In this document: positions 18,220 through 27,145 of the stretch, in pieces
How the letters are laid out: each line of letters begins with the position of its first letter
Position numbering within the stretch: the stretch's first letter is position 1
Assembly: GCF_020687805.1 (NCBI RefSeq)
Contig: NZ_JAJEWQ010000003.1
Coordinates: forward strand, 1 to 64,000
From: Planctobacterium marinum
GTDB taxonomy: Bacteria > Pseudomonadota > Gammaproteobacteria > Enterobacterales > Alteromonadaceae
Length of the DNA stretch: 64,000 nucleotides
Direction: 5' to 3'
Position numbers and translations under genes: made by a program
The notes under the pieces: model-generated
Seen by the model: the letters and a program-made list of their open reading frames with translations, nothing else
Databases searched by the model: none
What the model was told of the DNA's origin: nothing

Positions 18220-19112
18220 CGTCCTTGCCTCGTGCGTTGCTGCAAAAACTGGGTGATGGCTTCGCTAAAATCATTGTCCACCGACAGGCGTTGCAGATTA
18301 ATGGCTCGCTGATCGCAATGACTGGCCAGTTGCTGTAGCCAGGCTTGTTGTTCTGCTAAAAAGCGCGTTTTAACGCTACTGGCATTGACCTTTCTGATCT
18401 CCCCGGTTTCCAGATCTTCAAATTTAATAAAGCCGCGGTAATCAAATTGCAGCTCCTCCAGGGAGTGCAGATGCAACAGCAGCACATCATTTTTTTGATG
18501 CTTTAACAGCGACAGGCAATCACTGATTTCGGTACCTGATTGATAACAATCACTGATAAACACCACCATGCAGGCTTTACTCACCAGCCCGGATAAGTGT
18601 GATTGCCAGTGAGTACCAGGAAAAGCGCCGGTGCTATTGTGTTGCTGCAACGCATTCAACACCCGATACCAGTGAGCCCGGCCACTACCGGTTGCGGTAA
18701 TATCCAGACCATTATTATTAATTAATGTGAGTGAAAAAGGATCGCCCTGTTTTTGTGCCAGATAAGCCAGCGCGCCAATCAAATACTTGCCGTAATTAAA
18801 TTTACTGAGGGCCCCTTGTGACTGGCTGATGAAGTTCATGGAGGCGCTGCTGTCCAAAATAAAATGAATACTTCGTTCACTTTCCCGTTCGGCTTCCCGC
18901 ACGAAGTACTTGTCACTACGGGCAAACAGCTTCCAGTCGATTTTGGCAGCTTCATCGCCCTGTTGGTACACCTTATATTGATTAAAATCGGTGCCTACGC
19001 CCTTGCGTACACTGGGATGATGACCACTTAAATAGCCTTCAGCGATGGTGCGGGAAATAAATTCCAGATCATCGTATTGCAGCAGTGCCAACAGCTCTTC
19101 GGGTAACGCCAT
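18216..19112 (-). CDS. DUF58 domain protein (VWA-like), MoxR partner
   Basis: 298 residues from ATG 19112 (MALPEELLALL). A longer frame to 19211 would overlap moxR by 83 bases and lacks family-like sequence. The DUF58 signature is clear: FNQYKVYQQGDEAAKIDWKL, LFARSDKYFVREAERES, and a MIDAS-like DSSASM at about 87-92, followed by VFISDCY. DUF58 proteins bind metal through a VWA fold and work with MoxR ATPases in assembling or remodelling partner proteins. Located 16 bases after moxR and overlapping the BatA gene. Confidence 0.9.
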   Translation of the reverse strand: MALPEELLALLQYDDLEFISRTIAEGYLSGHHPSVRKGVGTDFNQYKVYQQGDEAAKIDWKLFARSDKYFVREAERESERSIHFILDSSASMNFISQSQGALSKFNYGKYLIGALAYLAQKQGDPFSLTLINNNGLDITATGSGRAHWYRVLNALQQHNSTGAFPGTHWQSHLSGLVSKACMVVFISDCYQSGTEISDCLSLLKHQKNDVLLLHLHSLEELQFDYRGFIKFEDLETGEIRKVNASSVKTRFLAEQQAWLQQLASHCDQRAINLQRLSVDNDFSEAITQFLQQRTRQGR

Positions 19113-19128
19113 GAAATTCAGGTCCGTA

Positions 19129-20139
19129 TTACAAAAACGACTGGCCTTTGAGACTGTCTTGCCAAAGCTGTTCAACGATAGCATCTGCGCTTTGTTTATC
19201 CGCTTCAGCATGGAAATTTAACAATATACGATGTCGTAACACACTGGCAGCGACAGATTGTAAATCCTCCAGGGTTACTGCAAAGCGCCCGGCAATCAGG
19301 GCCTTCGCTTTAGCGCATAACACCAGTGCCTGCCCGGCTCTGGGTCCTGCCCCCCAAATCACATATTTATTCACCATGTCATGAGCGCTTTCTACCGGTC
19401 TTGTCTGACGTACCAACTGTACGGCAAATTCCAACAATTCAGGGGCAATCACCACCTCTTTTACCAGTTGTTGTAGCTCAATGATCTGTTCAGCATTCAA
19501 CAGTGGTTTCAGCGTGGCCGAGTAGTTTCCCGTGGTTCGCTGTAGCACCTGCAACTCCTCTTCCGCACTGGGGTAATCCACTTTCACCAACATTAAAAAG
19601 CGGTCCAGTTGCGCTTCTGGCAAGGGGTATGTGCCCGACTGTTCCACTGGATTTTGGGTCGCCAAAACAAAGAAAGGGTCAGGCAAGGCATAGCGCTTTC
19701 CGGCATAGGTAACCTGTTTTTCCTGCATGGCTTCCAGTAACGCAGCCTGTGTTTTAGGTGGAGTACGGTTGATTTCATCGGCCAGTAAAAAATGGGTAAA
19801 CACTGGCCCTTTAATAAAGTTGAACTCACGCTTGCCGGTGGCGTGTATCTCCTCCAGTAATTCGGTACCTACGATATCGCTGGGCATCAAATCGGGGGTA
19901 AACTGCAGACGGTGAAAGCTTTGCTCCAGGGTTTCGGCCAATGAAGATGCCAGCAGAGTTTTTGCCAAACCCGGTGCGCCTTCCAGCAAACAATGACCCC
20001 GAGCCAACAAACACACCAGTACCTGCTCAATCACCGCTTTTTGACCAACGATACGCTTGCCAATTTCTTCAACGACGAGCTGGAGGCTATCAAGCGATTT
20101 GCGTTCCAGCGATGTGTGTTCCAACGGTTTGTTTTCCAT
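19129..20139 (-). CDS. MoxR-family AAA+ ATPase
   Basis: 336 residues. Walker A GAPGLAKT is at 54-61, Walker B with the MoxR signature LLADEINRTPPKTQAALLEAM at 118-138, then sensor 1 (FVLATQNPVEQSGTYPLPEAQLDRF) and the C-terminal lid. MoxR ATPases are cytoplasmic chaperones that use ATP to assemble or insert cofactors into partner proteins, usually with VWA/DUF58 proteins encoded next to them, as here. The start lies 9 bases after the DUF4159 stop. The client is not known; the exported TldD/TldE and DUF4159 proteins in the same unit are candidates. Confidence 0.93.
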   Translation of the reverse strand: MENKPLEHTSLERKSLDSLQLVVEEIGKRIVGQKAVIEQVLVCLLARGHCLLEGAPGLAKTLLASSLAETLEQSFHRLQFTPDLMPSDIVGTELLEEIHATGKREFNFIKGPVFTHFLLADEINRTPPKTQAALLEAMQEKQVTYAGKRYALPDPFFVLATQNPVEQSGTYPLPEAQLDRFLMLVKVDYPSAEEELQVLQRTTGNYSATLKPLLNAEQIIELQQLVKEVVIAPELLEFAVQLVRQTRPVESAHDMVNKYVIWGAGPRAGQALVLCAKAKALIAGRFAVTLEDLQSVAASVLRHRILLNFHAEADKQSADAIVEQLWQDSLKGQSFL

Positions 20140-20148
20140 TATTTATTC

Positions 20149-20847
20149 CTATGCGGTCAGTGCATACATGACGATATTGACAGCGAAACGGGTGTTATCA
20201 ACGCGCAGCCAGCGCTTATTGCGAAAATCATAATCCCATTCACAACCATAATCTTTATTGCTGTAAAGCACGGCGATTTTGCCGTTGATTTCTATGGCTT
20301 TGAGGTATTCATGCACCAAATCATCTCCCCAACCATTGAGTTCATAGGACGTCCGTGGCGGTCCGTCAAAAGCGAAAAAGCTGGAATACAATGGATGATC
20401 ATTAGGGATTTTTTGTAACGCGGACTCACCAAAGATATCCGCCATTTGTTGCTCAAAACTGCGGGCAAATAACCCGTCGATATCGTGATTGCAATCGTCC
20501 ACAAACACAAAGCCGCCATTGCGCACGTATTGCTCAAAGTTATTGCGCTCTTCCAGGTTAAACTGCACCAGTTTATGCCCTGCCATATAACAAAATGGGC
20601 TGTGCAACATTCGAGGGTCCGCTAACGGTAAGATTCGCTCGGTTAAATCCACCCGCAAATGCGTATATTCAATGAGCGAGTTTAAGATATTTGCCGGCGT
20701 ACGCTCATCCACATCCCAGTCGCCGGACTCATAACTCAAACGGGTAAAGTAAAAGTCGTAATCGTCAGCAAAACTCAGGGGTGGGAAAGCAGAAGCGGCC
20801 GATAAGGCCGCTAACTGTTGTAAAAAGCGTCGCCGCTCAGTGTGCAT
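20149..20847 (-). CDS. DUF4159 protein with Tat-type signal
   Basis: 232 residues. The N-terminus TERRRFLQQLAALSAASAFPPLSFA is a twin-arginine-type signal (RRRFLQQ). The mature part matches DUF4159: FYFTRLSYESGDWDVDERTP, then the amidotransferase-like core (NGGFVFVDDCNH, the HKLVQF region) and a C-terminal FAVNIVMYAL. DUF4159 has a ThuA/class-I-amidotransferase-like fold and is often encoded beside MoxR-DUF58 genes; its activity is unknown. It sits 6 bases after tldE and 9 before moxR, linking the protease pair to the chaperone genes. Confidence 0.85.
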   Translation of the reverse strand: MHTERRRFLQQLAALSAASAFPPLSFADDYDFYFTRLSYESGDWDVDERTPANILNSLIEYTHLRVDLTERILPLADPRMLHSPFCYMAGHKLVQFNLEERNNFEQYVRNGGFVFVDDCNHDIDGLFARSFEQQMADIFGESALQKIPNDHPLYSSFFAFDGPPRTSYELNGWGDDLVHEYLKAIEINGKIAVLYSNKDYGCEWDYDFRNKRWLRVDNTRFAVNIVMYALTA

Positions 20848-20853
20848 AACGAC

Positions 20854-22221
20854 TTACACTGCGTCAGACAAACTACTGAAGGTAAAGTCGCGGATCTTCA
20901 TGGGCGGAATTAGACCACCATTGATTCGCACCGGTTTACCCATGGCTTCGATGTTGTTCAACATGATGATAGGACTTTCATTGAAGCGGAAGTTCTTCAC
21001 CGGATACTTGATTTCGCCGTTTTCCACATAGAAGGTGCCATCTCGGGTTAACCCTGTGTACATCAGGGACTGCGGATCGAGCTGGCGAATGTACCACAAG
21101 CGAGTGACCAGGATGCCCTTGCGGGTGTTTTTGATCATTTCCTCCAGCGAATCACTTCCGCCTTCCATGATGATCTGGGTATTACCGCCGAAAATGCCGC
21201 CCCCCGTATAATGGGTAGGCTTGTACTCCGTCCCGGTTTTTTGCGCCCAGTAACGGGAATTCGGCATATTCTTTACCACCCCTTTTTCAATCCACACGGT
21301 CTTATCCACCGCATGCCCGTCAGAGGCAAAAGGCGCAGTTGGGACTTCACTGTTTTGCGGATCAGAATACAGCGTGACCCGCTCATCAAACATTTTCTGC
21401 CCCAGCTTGTTTAGTGGGCCGTCTTCTTTGCGATCCTGGGGTTTGATACTCAAAAAGCTACGACCTTCATCGGCACTGCGCTGATCCATAGCGTTAAACA
21501 TGTTGGAAATCAGCTGCACAGTGGCCGCTGGCTCCAGGATCACCGTGTATTTACCGGGTTCCATTTCCTTAGCATCCACTGAGCCTTTGGCCTTTTGAAT
21601 GGCAATGTTGGTGGCTGACTTAGTATCCAGATTTGACGAGTCAGTAAAATCACGGGTTACCCAGCCAGAGCCTTTCCCGTCTTCGGTACGCAATGTCGCG
21701 GTAAAATCAATGTTGGTATTGGTATCGTAGGCAAACAATCCTTTATTGTTCATGATGGCGACAAAGGATTCGCTGTCATTAATAAAGCCCGATACCACTA
21801 ACTTGCCCTTTTTCGACAGCGCAATGCTGTCATTGGCCATGTTAGCCCGGGTATCCGGGGTAATCGCCGCTGTAGTGGCGGAATGACCATTGACCTTTTT
21901 GTATTTTTGCGGCTCCAGTACCGGCATAAACTCCGGGTTTTCCGGGGCCAGCTTAGCCAGTTCTTCAGAGCGCCCAACCACTTTTTTCAGTGATGCATCG
22001 TCAAACTCATTTATCGTTGCCACACCGGTTTTCTTACCAAAAGACGACTGCACCACCAGGGTTACATCACTTACTTCGCCAGCGGTAGATACGGTATTCC
22101 TGGCATAACGCACGTTGCCTTCCAGACTGCCGGATAAGTTACATTCACACTCATCGGCTTTGGAGAATGACAACACTTTCACCAATAATTCTTTTGCTTC
22201 TTTTTCGCTGATAATAGCCAT
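20854..22221 (-). CDS. TldE/PmbA-like subunit of a TldD-TldE protease
   Basis: 455 residues, the usual length for PmbA/TldE. It has the family fold cues (ECECNLSGSLEGNVRYARNTVSTAGE; DLTSNM-like VQLISNMFNAMDQRS; C-terminal GLTRDGTFYVENGEIKYPVKNFRFN) and lacks the HExxxH zinc site, as expected for the non-catalytic partner. TldD-TldE forms a barrel that degrades unfolded peptides and processes ribosomal peptides. No signal peptide is present, in contrast to its Tat-dependent partner 31 bases upstream, so it would need to be carried across the membrane with TldD or stay in the cytoplasm. Confidence 0.88.
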   Translation of the reverse strand: MAIISEKEAKELLVKVLSFSKADECECNLSGSLEGNVRYARNTVSTAGEVSDVTLVVQSSFGKKTGVATINEFDDASLKKVVGRSEELAKLAPENPEFMPVLEPQKYKKVNGHSATTAAITPDTRANMANDSIALSKKGKLVVSGFINDSESFVAIMNNKGLFAYDTNTNIDFTATLRTEDGKGSGWVTRDFTDSSNLDTKSATNIAIQKAKGSVDAKEMEPGKYTVILEPAATVQLISNMFNAMDQRSADEGRSFLSIKPQDRKEDGPLNKLGQKMFDERVTLYSDPQNSEVPTAPFASDGHAVDKTVWIEKGVVKNMPNSRYWAQKTGTEYKPTHYTGGGIFGGNTQIIMEGGSDSLEEMIKNTRKGILVTRLWYIRQLDPQSLMYTGLTRDGTFYVENGEIKYPVKNFRFNESPIIMLNNIEAMGKPVRINGGLIPPMKIRDFTFSSLSDAV

Positions 22222-22252
22222 TTTAAAAATCCTCTCTCATTGTTGTCAGTGC

Positions 22253-23887
22253 TTACACGTTACGCGCGGTGTTGATAACGTTGACATTGTTAAATCGGGT
22301 AGTGGGACAACCGTGCGATACGGCGCTCACCTGAGAGGGTTGGCCTTTGCCATCAAAGAAAGAACCGCCCAGGCGATAATCTGATTTACCGGCCATTTGG
22401 GCACAGCTGTTCCAGAATTCCTGAGTATTGGACTGGTAGGCAACATCTTCGATTTGGTCTGTGATCTTGCCATCTTTGATTTCATAAAATAACTGACCAC
22501 CAAACTGGAAGTTGTAGCGCTGCTGGTCAATGGAAAAGGAGCCGCGACCGGCGATATAAATACCGTCTTCCACGTCTTTGATTACATCTTCTGCGGAGAT
22601 ATCTTTTTTATTGGGTCGTAACGAAACGTTTGGCATACGCTGGAACTGCACATCTGCCCAGCTTTGTGAATAACAGCAACCATGAGACTCTTTCTGATCA
22701 ATCATGTGCACCTGATCTCGAGTGGCCTGGTAGTTCACCAGGATACCGTCTTTAACCAGGTCCCATTCTTTGGTTTTAACCCCCTCATCGTCGTAACCCA
22801 CATAGCCCAGAGAGCCTTCCTGAGTCTTGTCAGCAAACAGGTTAACGATGTCAGAGCCGTACTGGAATTTACCGGAGCGCCATTTATCCAATGTAGCAAA
22901 GCTGGTTCCGGCATAGTTGGCTTCATAACCCAGGACCCGATCCAGCTCCAGAGGGTGCCCCACAGACTCGTGGATGGTTAACATCAGGTGAGCCGGGTCC
23001 AGTACCAGATCATATTTACCAGGTTCAACGGATTTAGCCTTTAATTTGGCTTTAAGCTGCTTGCCAGCTTCAGCGGCATCTTCCAACATATCGTATGAAT
23101 TTTTATAGCCGATATTCGCGCCCTGAACCCGAATCTTGTCTTCTTCTTTACCGTCCAGGTATTCAAAACCCATACCCACCGGATTACCCAGGCTGTTACG
23201 GGTTTTAAAGCCGCCTTCACCTACCGAAGTGGCGAAGAAAGGTGCCCATAAACGATGTACATCCTGATCAATGTAGGAGCCATCACTGGAGGCAAAATAC
23301 TTCTGTTCATTCACGAGGAACAAAATTGAGGTGATGTAATTGGCGCCGTTAGCCATCGCAGCATCATTGACCGACAACAATAAATCCACTTTTTCTTTAA
23401 TGGGAATTTCAATGGCGTTTTTCTTGATAGGCGTTTGCCAGGATACCTCACCAACCCCTTTCACCGGAGCCAGTTTGACCGGTTCATCCTGAAATTTAGA
23501 GTTGGCTTTAGCGACAGCACAGGCCTGCTCGGCGGTTTTCGCTACTGAATCCGGGTCCATTTTAGAACTGGCAGCAAAGCCCCAGGTACCATTGACGATC
23601 ACCCGAATACCCACGCCGGCAGACTCGGTATTAACGATATTGTCGACGTTCTTTTCTCTAGTGGTAACAAATTGATTCAGGTAGCGCCCTACACGCACAT
23701 CACAGTAGGTAGCACCTTTTGCCTTAGCGGCATTTAACGCCACGTCCGCGAGACGCTTTTTAAACTGCACGTCCATGGGTTTATCCAGCAGTTGTTCTTC
23801 TGCCACTACATTACCCATGACAGGCAACATCAGGGCGCCCGTGCCGACGCCGGCGATTTTTACAAATTCCCGTCTGTCCATTTCCAA
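22253..23887 (-). CDS. TldD-like zinc metallopeptidase with Tat signal
   Basis: 544 residues, longer than cytoplasmic TldD (about 480) because of an N-terminal Tat signal (DRREFVKIAGVGTGALMLPV, residues 4-23, cleaved after VAEE or nearby). The zinc motif HESVGH is at 306-311. In E. coli TldD the third ligand is a Cys in CGKEGQ; here that position reads DGKGQ and a Cys occurs 14 residues later in SHGCPTTRF, so ligand geometry may differ. First gene of the nine-gene unit. Likely a periplasmic metallopeptidase with TldE; its substrates are unknown. Start could be Met1 or Met3. Confidence 0.88.
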   Translation of the reverse strand: MEMDRREFVKIAGVGTGALMLPVMGNVVAEEQLLDKPMDVQFKKRLADVALNAAKAKGATYCDVRVGRYLNQFVTTREKNVDNIVNTESAGVGIRVIVNGTWGFAASSKMDPDSVAKTAEQACAVAKANSKFQDEPVKLAPVKGVGEVSWQTPIKKNAIEIPIKEKVDLLLSVNDAAMANGANYITSILFLVNEQKYFASSDGSYIDQDVHRLWAPFFATSVGEGGFKTRNSLGNPVGMGFEYLDGKEEDKIRVQGANIGYKNSYDMLEDAAEAGKQLKAKLKAKSVEPGKYDLVLDPAHLMLTIHESVGHPLELDRVLGYEANYAGTSFATLDKWRSGKFQYGSDIVNLFADKTQEGSLGYVGYDDEGVKTKEWDLVKDGILVNYQATRDQVHMIDQKESHGCCYSQSWADVQFQRMPNVSLRPNKKDISAEDVIKDVEDGIYIAGRGSFSIDQQRYNFQFGGQLFYEIKDGKITDQIEDVAYQSNTQEFWNSCAQMAGKSDYRLGGSFFDGKGQPSQVSAVSHGCPTTRFNNVNVINTARNV

Positions 23888-24066
23888 CCTCGTTGTCGTT
23901 AAGTGTTATTGTTCTATTTTTACTTTTTAGCAGCGTGTCAGACTGTCAGGATTCGAAACTTACGTCAACACAGGCTGTTGTCATTGCCGCAAGTTAATAT
24001 TTTCAAAATGTTTCCACCAGTACTGAACATAACCTGAACAACAAATGAACCATCCCTGTTCAAACA

Positions 24067-24924
24067 TTAAAGTAATGCAGTAACCGCAGCGATTTTGGGC
24101 CACCACATCATGATTGCGGCCGATATCACTCCAATCAGGCTAATAACAACACCTCCCCACATCAAAGCGGCAACACTCCACACTCGATCTGCCTGTTTTT
24201 GCTTCTTTGCCCAGAAATAGCATTCAGCAAGCAACATAGGTAATAAATAACAGGCAAAAGACAAAAAGATATCGGTTGGACCGTCCAGTTTGTTGCTATT
24301 GCCATTGGGGCCCTGATTGACCATATACCAGCCCATCAGATAGAGACGAAACGTCCACACGGCATTCACCAGGATAAAGCTGTGTACTGCCCACCGCATA
24401 TGCAAATCCAGTCTTTTTTTAACGGCATAACGCCAGGCCATCGCGATAGCGAACAGGATTAAGATTCCATTTAAGGTAATGCCCAATGAGCCTAAATCAC
24501 TTAATCTTAAACCCGTAACCCATTGCAGATACAATCCGGTAACGGCACCGGAAACACCCAATGAGAAAAACACCCGACCATTCCAGCGATGAAATGCGCG
24601 AAAGCGATTGCGAATCGCTGGGATCAGTTGCATACAACCGAAAACAGACAGGTAAGCTGCCGGTAATATATGAGACAAAAAGACAACGAAATCGAAACCC
24701 TCAGCCTTTTTGTAACCTAAGGTAGGCGTTATCTCAGCGATATTTATATTGAGTATCAGGGTTAAGGCATACACCATTAGAATGTATGTTGCGAATGCCC
24801 ATTGACCTGCCAAAGCAAGTACCACCCAACTTTTTACACTTAAATCGAGAAATTTTCTGGCATGGGTTACCTTAAAAATGGCTCCGGCTTCACCAACATG
24901 CGATTGACTTTGTATACGATTCAT
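24067..24924 (-). CDS. DUF2306 multi-pass membrane protein
   Basis: 285 residues with about seven hydrophobic helices. The DUF2306 pattern is seen: FLSHILPAAYLSVFGCMQLIPAIR, FRAFHRWNGRVFF, and DLHMRWAVHSFILVNAVWTFRLY, with conserved histidines that might bind haem or metal. The function of the family is unknown. It stands alone, upstream in the same direction as the TldD unit but 179 bases away; that gap holds no gene and presumably the tldD promoter. It is divergent from the AraC regulator at 25098. Confidence 0.8.
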   Translation of the reverse strand: MNRIQSQSHVGEAGAIFKVTHARKFLDLSVKSWVVLALAGQWAFATYILMVYALTLILNINIAEITPTLGYKKAEGFDFVVFLSHILPAAYLSVFGCMQLIPAIRNRFRAFHRWNGRVFFSLGVSGAVTGLYLQWVTGLRLSDLGSLGITLNGILILFAIAMAWRYAVKKRLDLHMRWAVHSFILVNAVWTFRLYLMGWYMVNQGPNGNSNKLDGPTDIFLSFACYLLPMLLAECYFWAKKQKQADRVWSVAALMWGGVVISLIGVISAAIMMWWPKIAAVTALL

Positions 24925-25097
24925 TTTTCTATCCAGATGATTAAAGTGCCGTCAGTCTGTCGCCAAAAACACGTGATTACTCGCCGACTTCTGAATTCAG
25001 ACCTACAAAGTTGATGTATTTTGTTGCAATAAGAAAATTGCCTGACATAGCCTCAGTCGCTATGATGCCCCTACTGCAAGCACCAAAAATAAAGCCC

Positions 25098-26183
25098 ATG
25101 GAAAAACTGACCAGCATTCAGCTAGCACTTTTAGCCACAACGTTAGGATTGTTGATGGCGCAAACCATGGTGAAGCAAAAACACACCATGCATTTATTGT
25201 TTGCTCTTTTTTTAGGCTCTGTGGCGATGGGCACAGCACAAAAATTATCCGGCGATATACTGGGGAACTATCGTTATCTGGTGGGCATGGGTGCCTGTGC
25301 CACCTGTAACGTATACTGGTTATTGTCACGTACGCTGTTTCGTTCGAAACAAGCCTTGTCAGCCCAGCACCTTTTGTTCGCCCTGGCCCTGGGCATACTC
25401 ATCATGTTCAAACAAGGCTATCTGTTTCTGGACAACCTGTGGCAATTCGACAGCGCAACAAACCAAAATACCATTGCGATTCTTGGTGAGCTGACGATGA
25501 TGTTGTCTTCCTGCGTGTTAATTCTCACAATATGGGAAGGTATCAATGGCTTTCAGCAGGCAACCAGCACTGAGAAACAACAACGCCTGCTGTTTATAAT
25601 CACTATTACCTCGGCCATCGCTATCTGCAAAACTGTCACCTCCACGTCTTTTTTGACGCCTGATATGGCGCGATTTGTAGTAAGCGCTGTTGCTGTCTAC
25701 GTAATTTGTACAACACAATTGTTGATATTCTGGATCAGCCAGACAAGAAAGGCTGCACTAACAGGCTCCGGATTGACACAGCAGCATTCAGTCAACAATC
25801 CAATATCGGATACACAGTTAGCGGCACTGACAACACGCCTGGATAACCTGCTTTGCGCTCAAAAACGCTTCTTACAACCCAACCTGAAAGTAGCCGACAT
25901 GGCTCGCGAACTGGATGTTTCAGAATACCTGATCAGTCGGGCTATCAGGCACAATTCAGACGGCAAAAATTTCAATCAACATGTTAATGCCCTGCGCATC
26001 CAACATGCCCAAACCCTGTTACAGGATGCCGGTAAGCAACACTGGTCCGTGCTGGTGATTGCCCTGGAAAGCGGCTTCGCGTCAATTGGCCCGTTTAATC
26101 GGGCATTCAAACAAATATGCGGGGTTACACCCAATCAATACCGTCAGGAAGCATTACAACTGCAATCGCTCAATTGCCATTAG
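25098..26183 (+). CDS. Membrane-anchored AraC-family regulator
   Basis: About 361 residues if started at ATG 25098 (MEKLTSIQLALL); an in-frame extension to 25011 is possible and no start has a strong ribosome site. The N-terminal 220 residues form six or seven transmembrane helices, the C-terminal about 100 residues an AraC DNA-binding domain (MARELDVSEYLISRAIR ... VLVIALESGFASIGPFNRAFKQICGVTPNQYR). Regulators of this design sense a membrane or extracellular signal. Adjacent targets could be the divergent DUF2306 gene or the exported protein downstream; neither is shown. Confidence 0.83.
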   Translation: MEKLTSIQLALLATTLGLLMAQTMVKQKHTMHLLFALFLGSVAMGTAQKLSGDILGNYRYLVGMGACATCNVYWLLSRTLFRSKQALSAQHLLFALALGILIMFKQGYLFLDNLWQFDSATNQNTIAILGELTMMLSSCVLILTIWEGINGFQQATSTEKQQRLLFIITITSAIAICKTVTSTSFLTPDMARFVVSAVAVYVICTTQLLIFWISQTRKAALTGSGLTQQHSVNNPISDTQLAALTTRLDNLLCAQKRFLQPNLKVADMARELDVSEYLISRAIRHNSDGKNFNQHVNALRIQHAQTLLQDAGKQHWSVLVIALESGFASIGPFNRAFKQICGVTPNQYRQEALQLQSLNCH

Positions 26184-26264
26184 CCACGCTGTCGCTGTTT
26201 CACAAGGGTTTCACATTTACCCCATTAAGCTCAGTGTTTCTTCTTACCTGTAAAAGAGAACATT

Positions 26265-27059
26265 ATGCTTGTGCAACGTAAAAAATGGCCCTGCGTCCTG
26301 CTCCTGGCCACACTGGCTTCCGGCCTGACAACAGCGGTTTCTGCGAGGGAAAATGTCAGTCCTGCCACTTTCGCCGCGACTAACTCCCTGCATCTGAAAA
26401 CCATGATAACGGAGGCCATTAGTGCGTTTGAAAACACTGAGCGAAATAGCTGGTCGCACTACATAGACCGCTACGAAAACGAAGAAGGTGATATCAGCAG
26501 CAGCACTGAACACTATGATGCCGGGCAACCCGCAGGGCAGCGTTGGACACTACTAACACTCAATGGTAAACAGCCTTCTGACAAAGCCCAGCGCAAGTAT
26601 CAACAAAAACGACAAAAGCAACGTGAGAAGAACTCAGAAAACCAGGAGCAGAGCTTTTCGATCAGTTTACAGGAGCTAATTCAAACCGCTACGCTGACGT
26701 TAAACAGCGAAGATACACACTTTGTATACGCCAATTTTAAGGTTTCCCTGCCACGGATTGGTGAGGATGCGTCAAAGCACCTGACGGGATTGCTGAGCTA
26801 CAACAAACAACATCAATTTATTGAATCCATCGAAATCAGCAACACGGCCCCCTTTTCGCCCATGTTCAGTGCAGAAATTACCGAACTTACCATTCAGTTT
26901 AATTTCCAGAAAATTGACAGCGCAGTCCTGCCTCTGTCAAACCAGATGACAATGAAAGGCAGTTGGGCATTTTTCACAGAAATTAATGAGGTTTCAAAAG
27001 ATACCTATCGCGATTTCAACCGGATTTCAGACACCGAACAAAATCCTCAGGCCAAATGA
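26265..27059 (+). CDS. Exported protein of unknown function
   Basis: 264 residues starting at an ATG preceded by AGAGA. A signal peptide (WPCVLLLATLASGLTTAVSA) is visible. The mature protein contains a highly charged helix (QRKYQQKRQKQREKNSENQEQ, about 105-127) and a beta-rich C-terminal half. I do not recognise a family. It lies 81 bases after the AraC-type regulator in the same direction and may be its companion. Convergent with the LysR gene; the gap contains a CCCCGC/GCGGGG inverted repeat (27105-27134) without a T-run. Confidence 0.6.
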   Translation: MLVQRKKWPCVLLLATLASGLTTAVSARENVSPATFAATNSLHLKTMITEAISAFENTERNSWSHYIDRYENEEGDISSSTEHYDAGQPAGQRWTLLTLNGKQPSDKAQRKYQQKRQKQREKNSENQEQSFSISLQELIQTATLTLNSEDTHFVYANFKVSLPRIGEDASKHLTGLLSYNKQHQFIESIEISNTAPFSPMFSAEITELTIQFNFQKIDSAVLPLSNQMTMKGSWAFFTEINEVSKDTYRDFNRISDTEQNPQAK

Positions 27060-27145
27060 TACCGTTCTCTTCAATGCTGAAGCGCCCTGCCCGCAGACTC
27101 AACTCCCCGCTATAGTGTGGAGCCAGAAGCGGGGGCTGTATCTGC

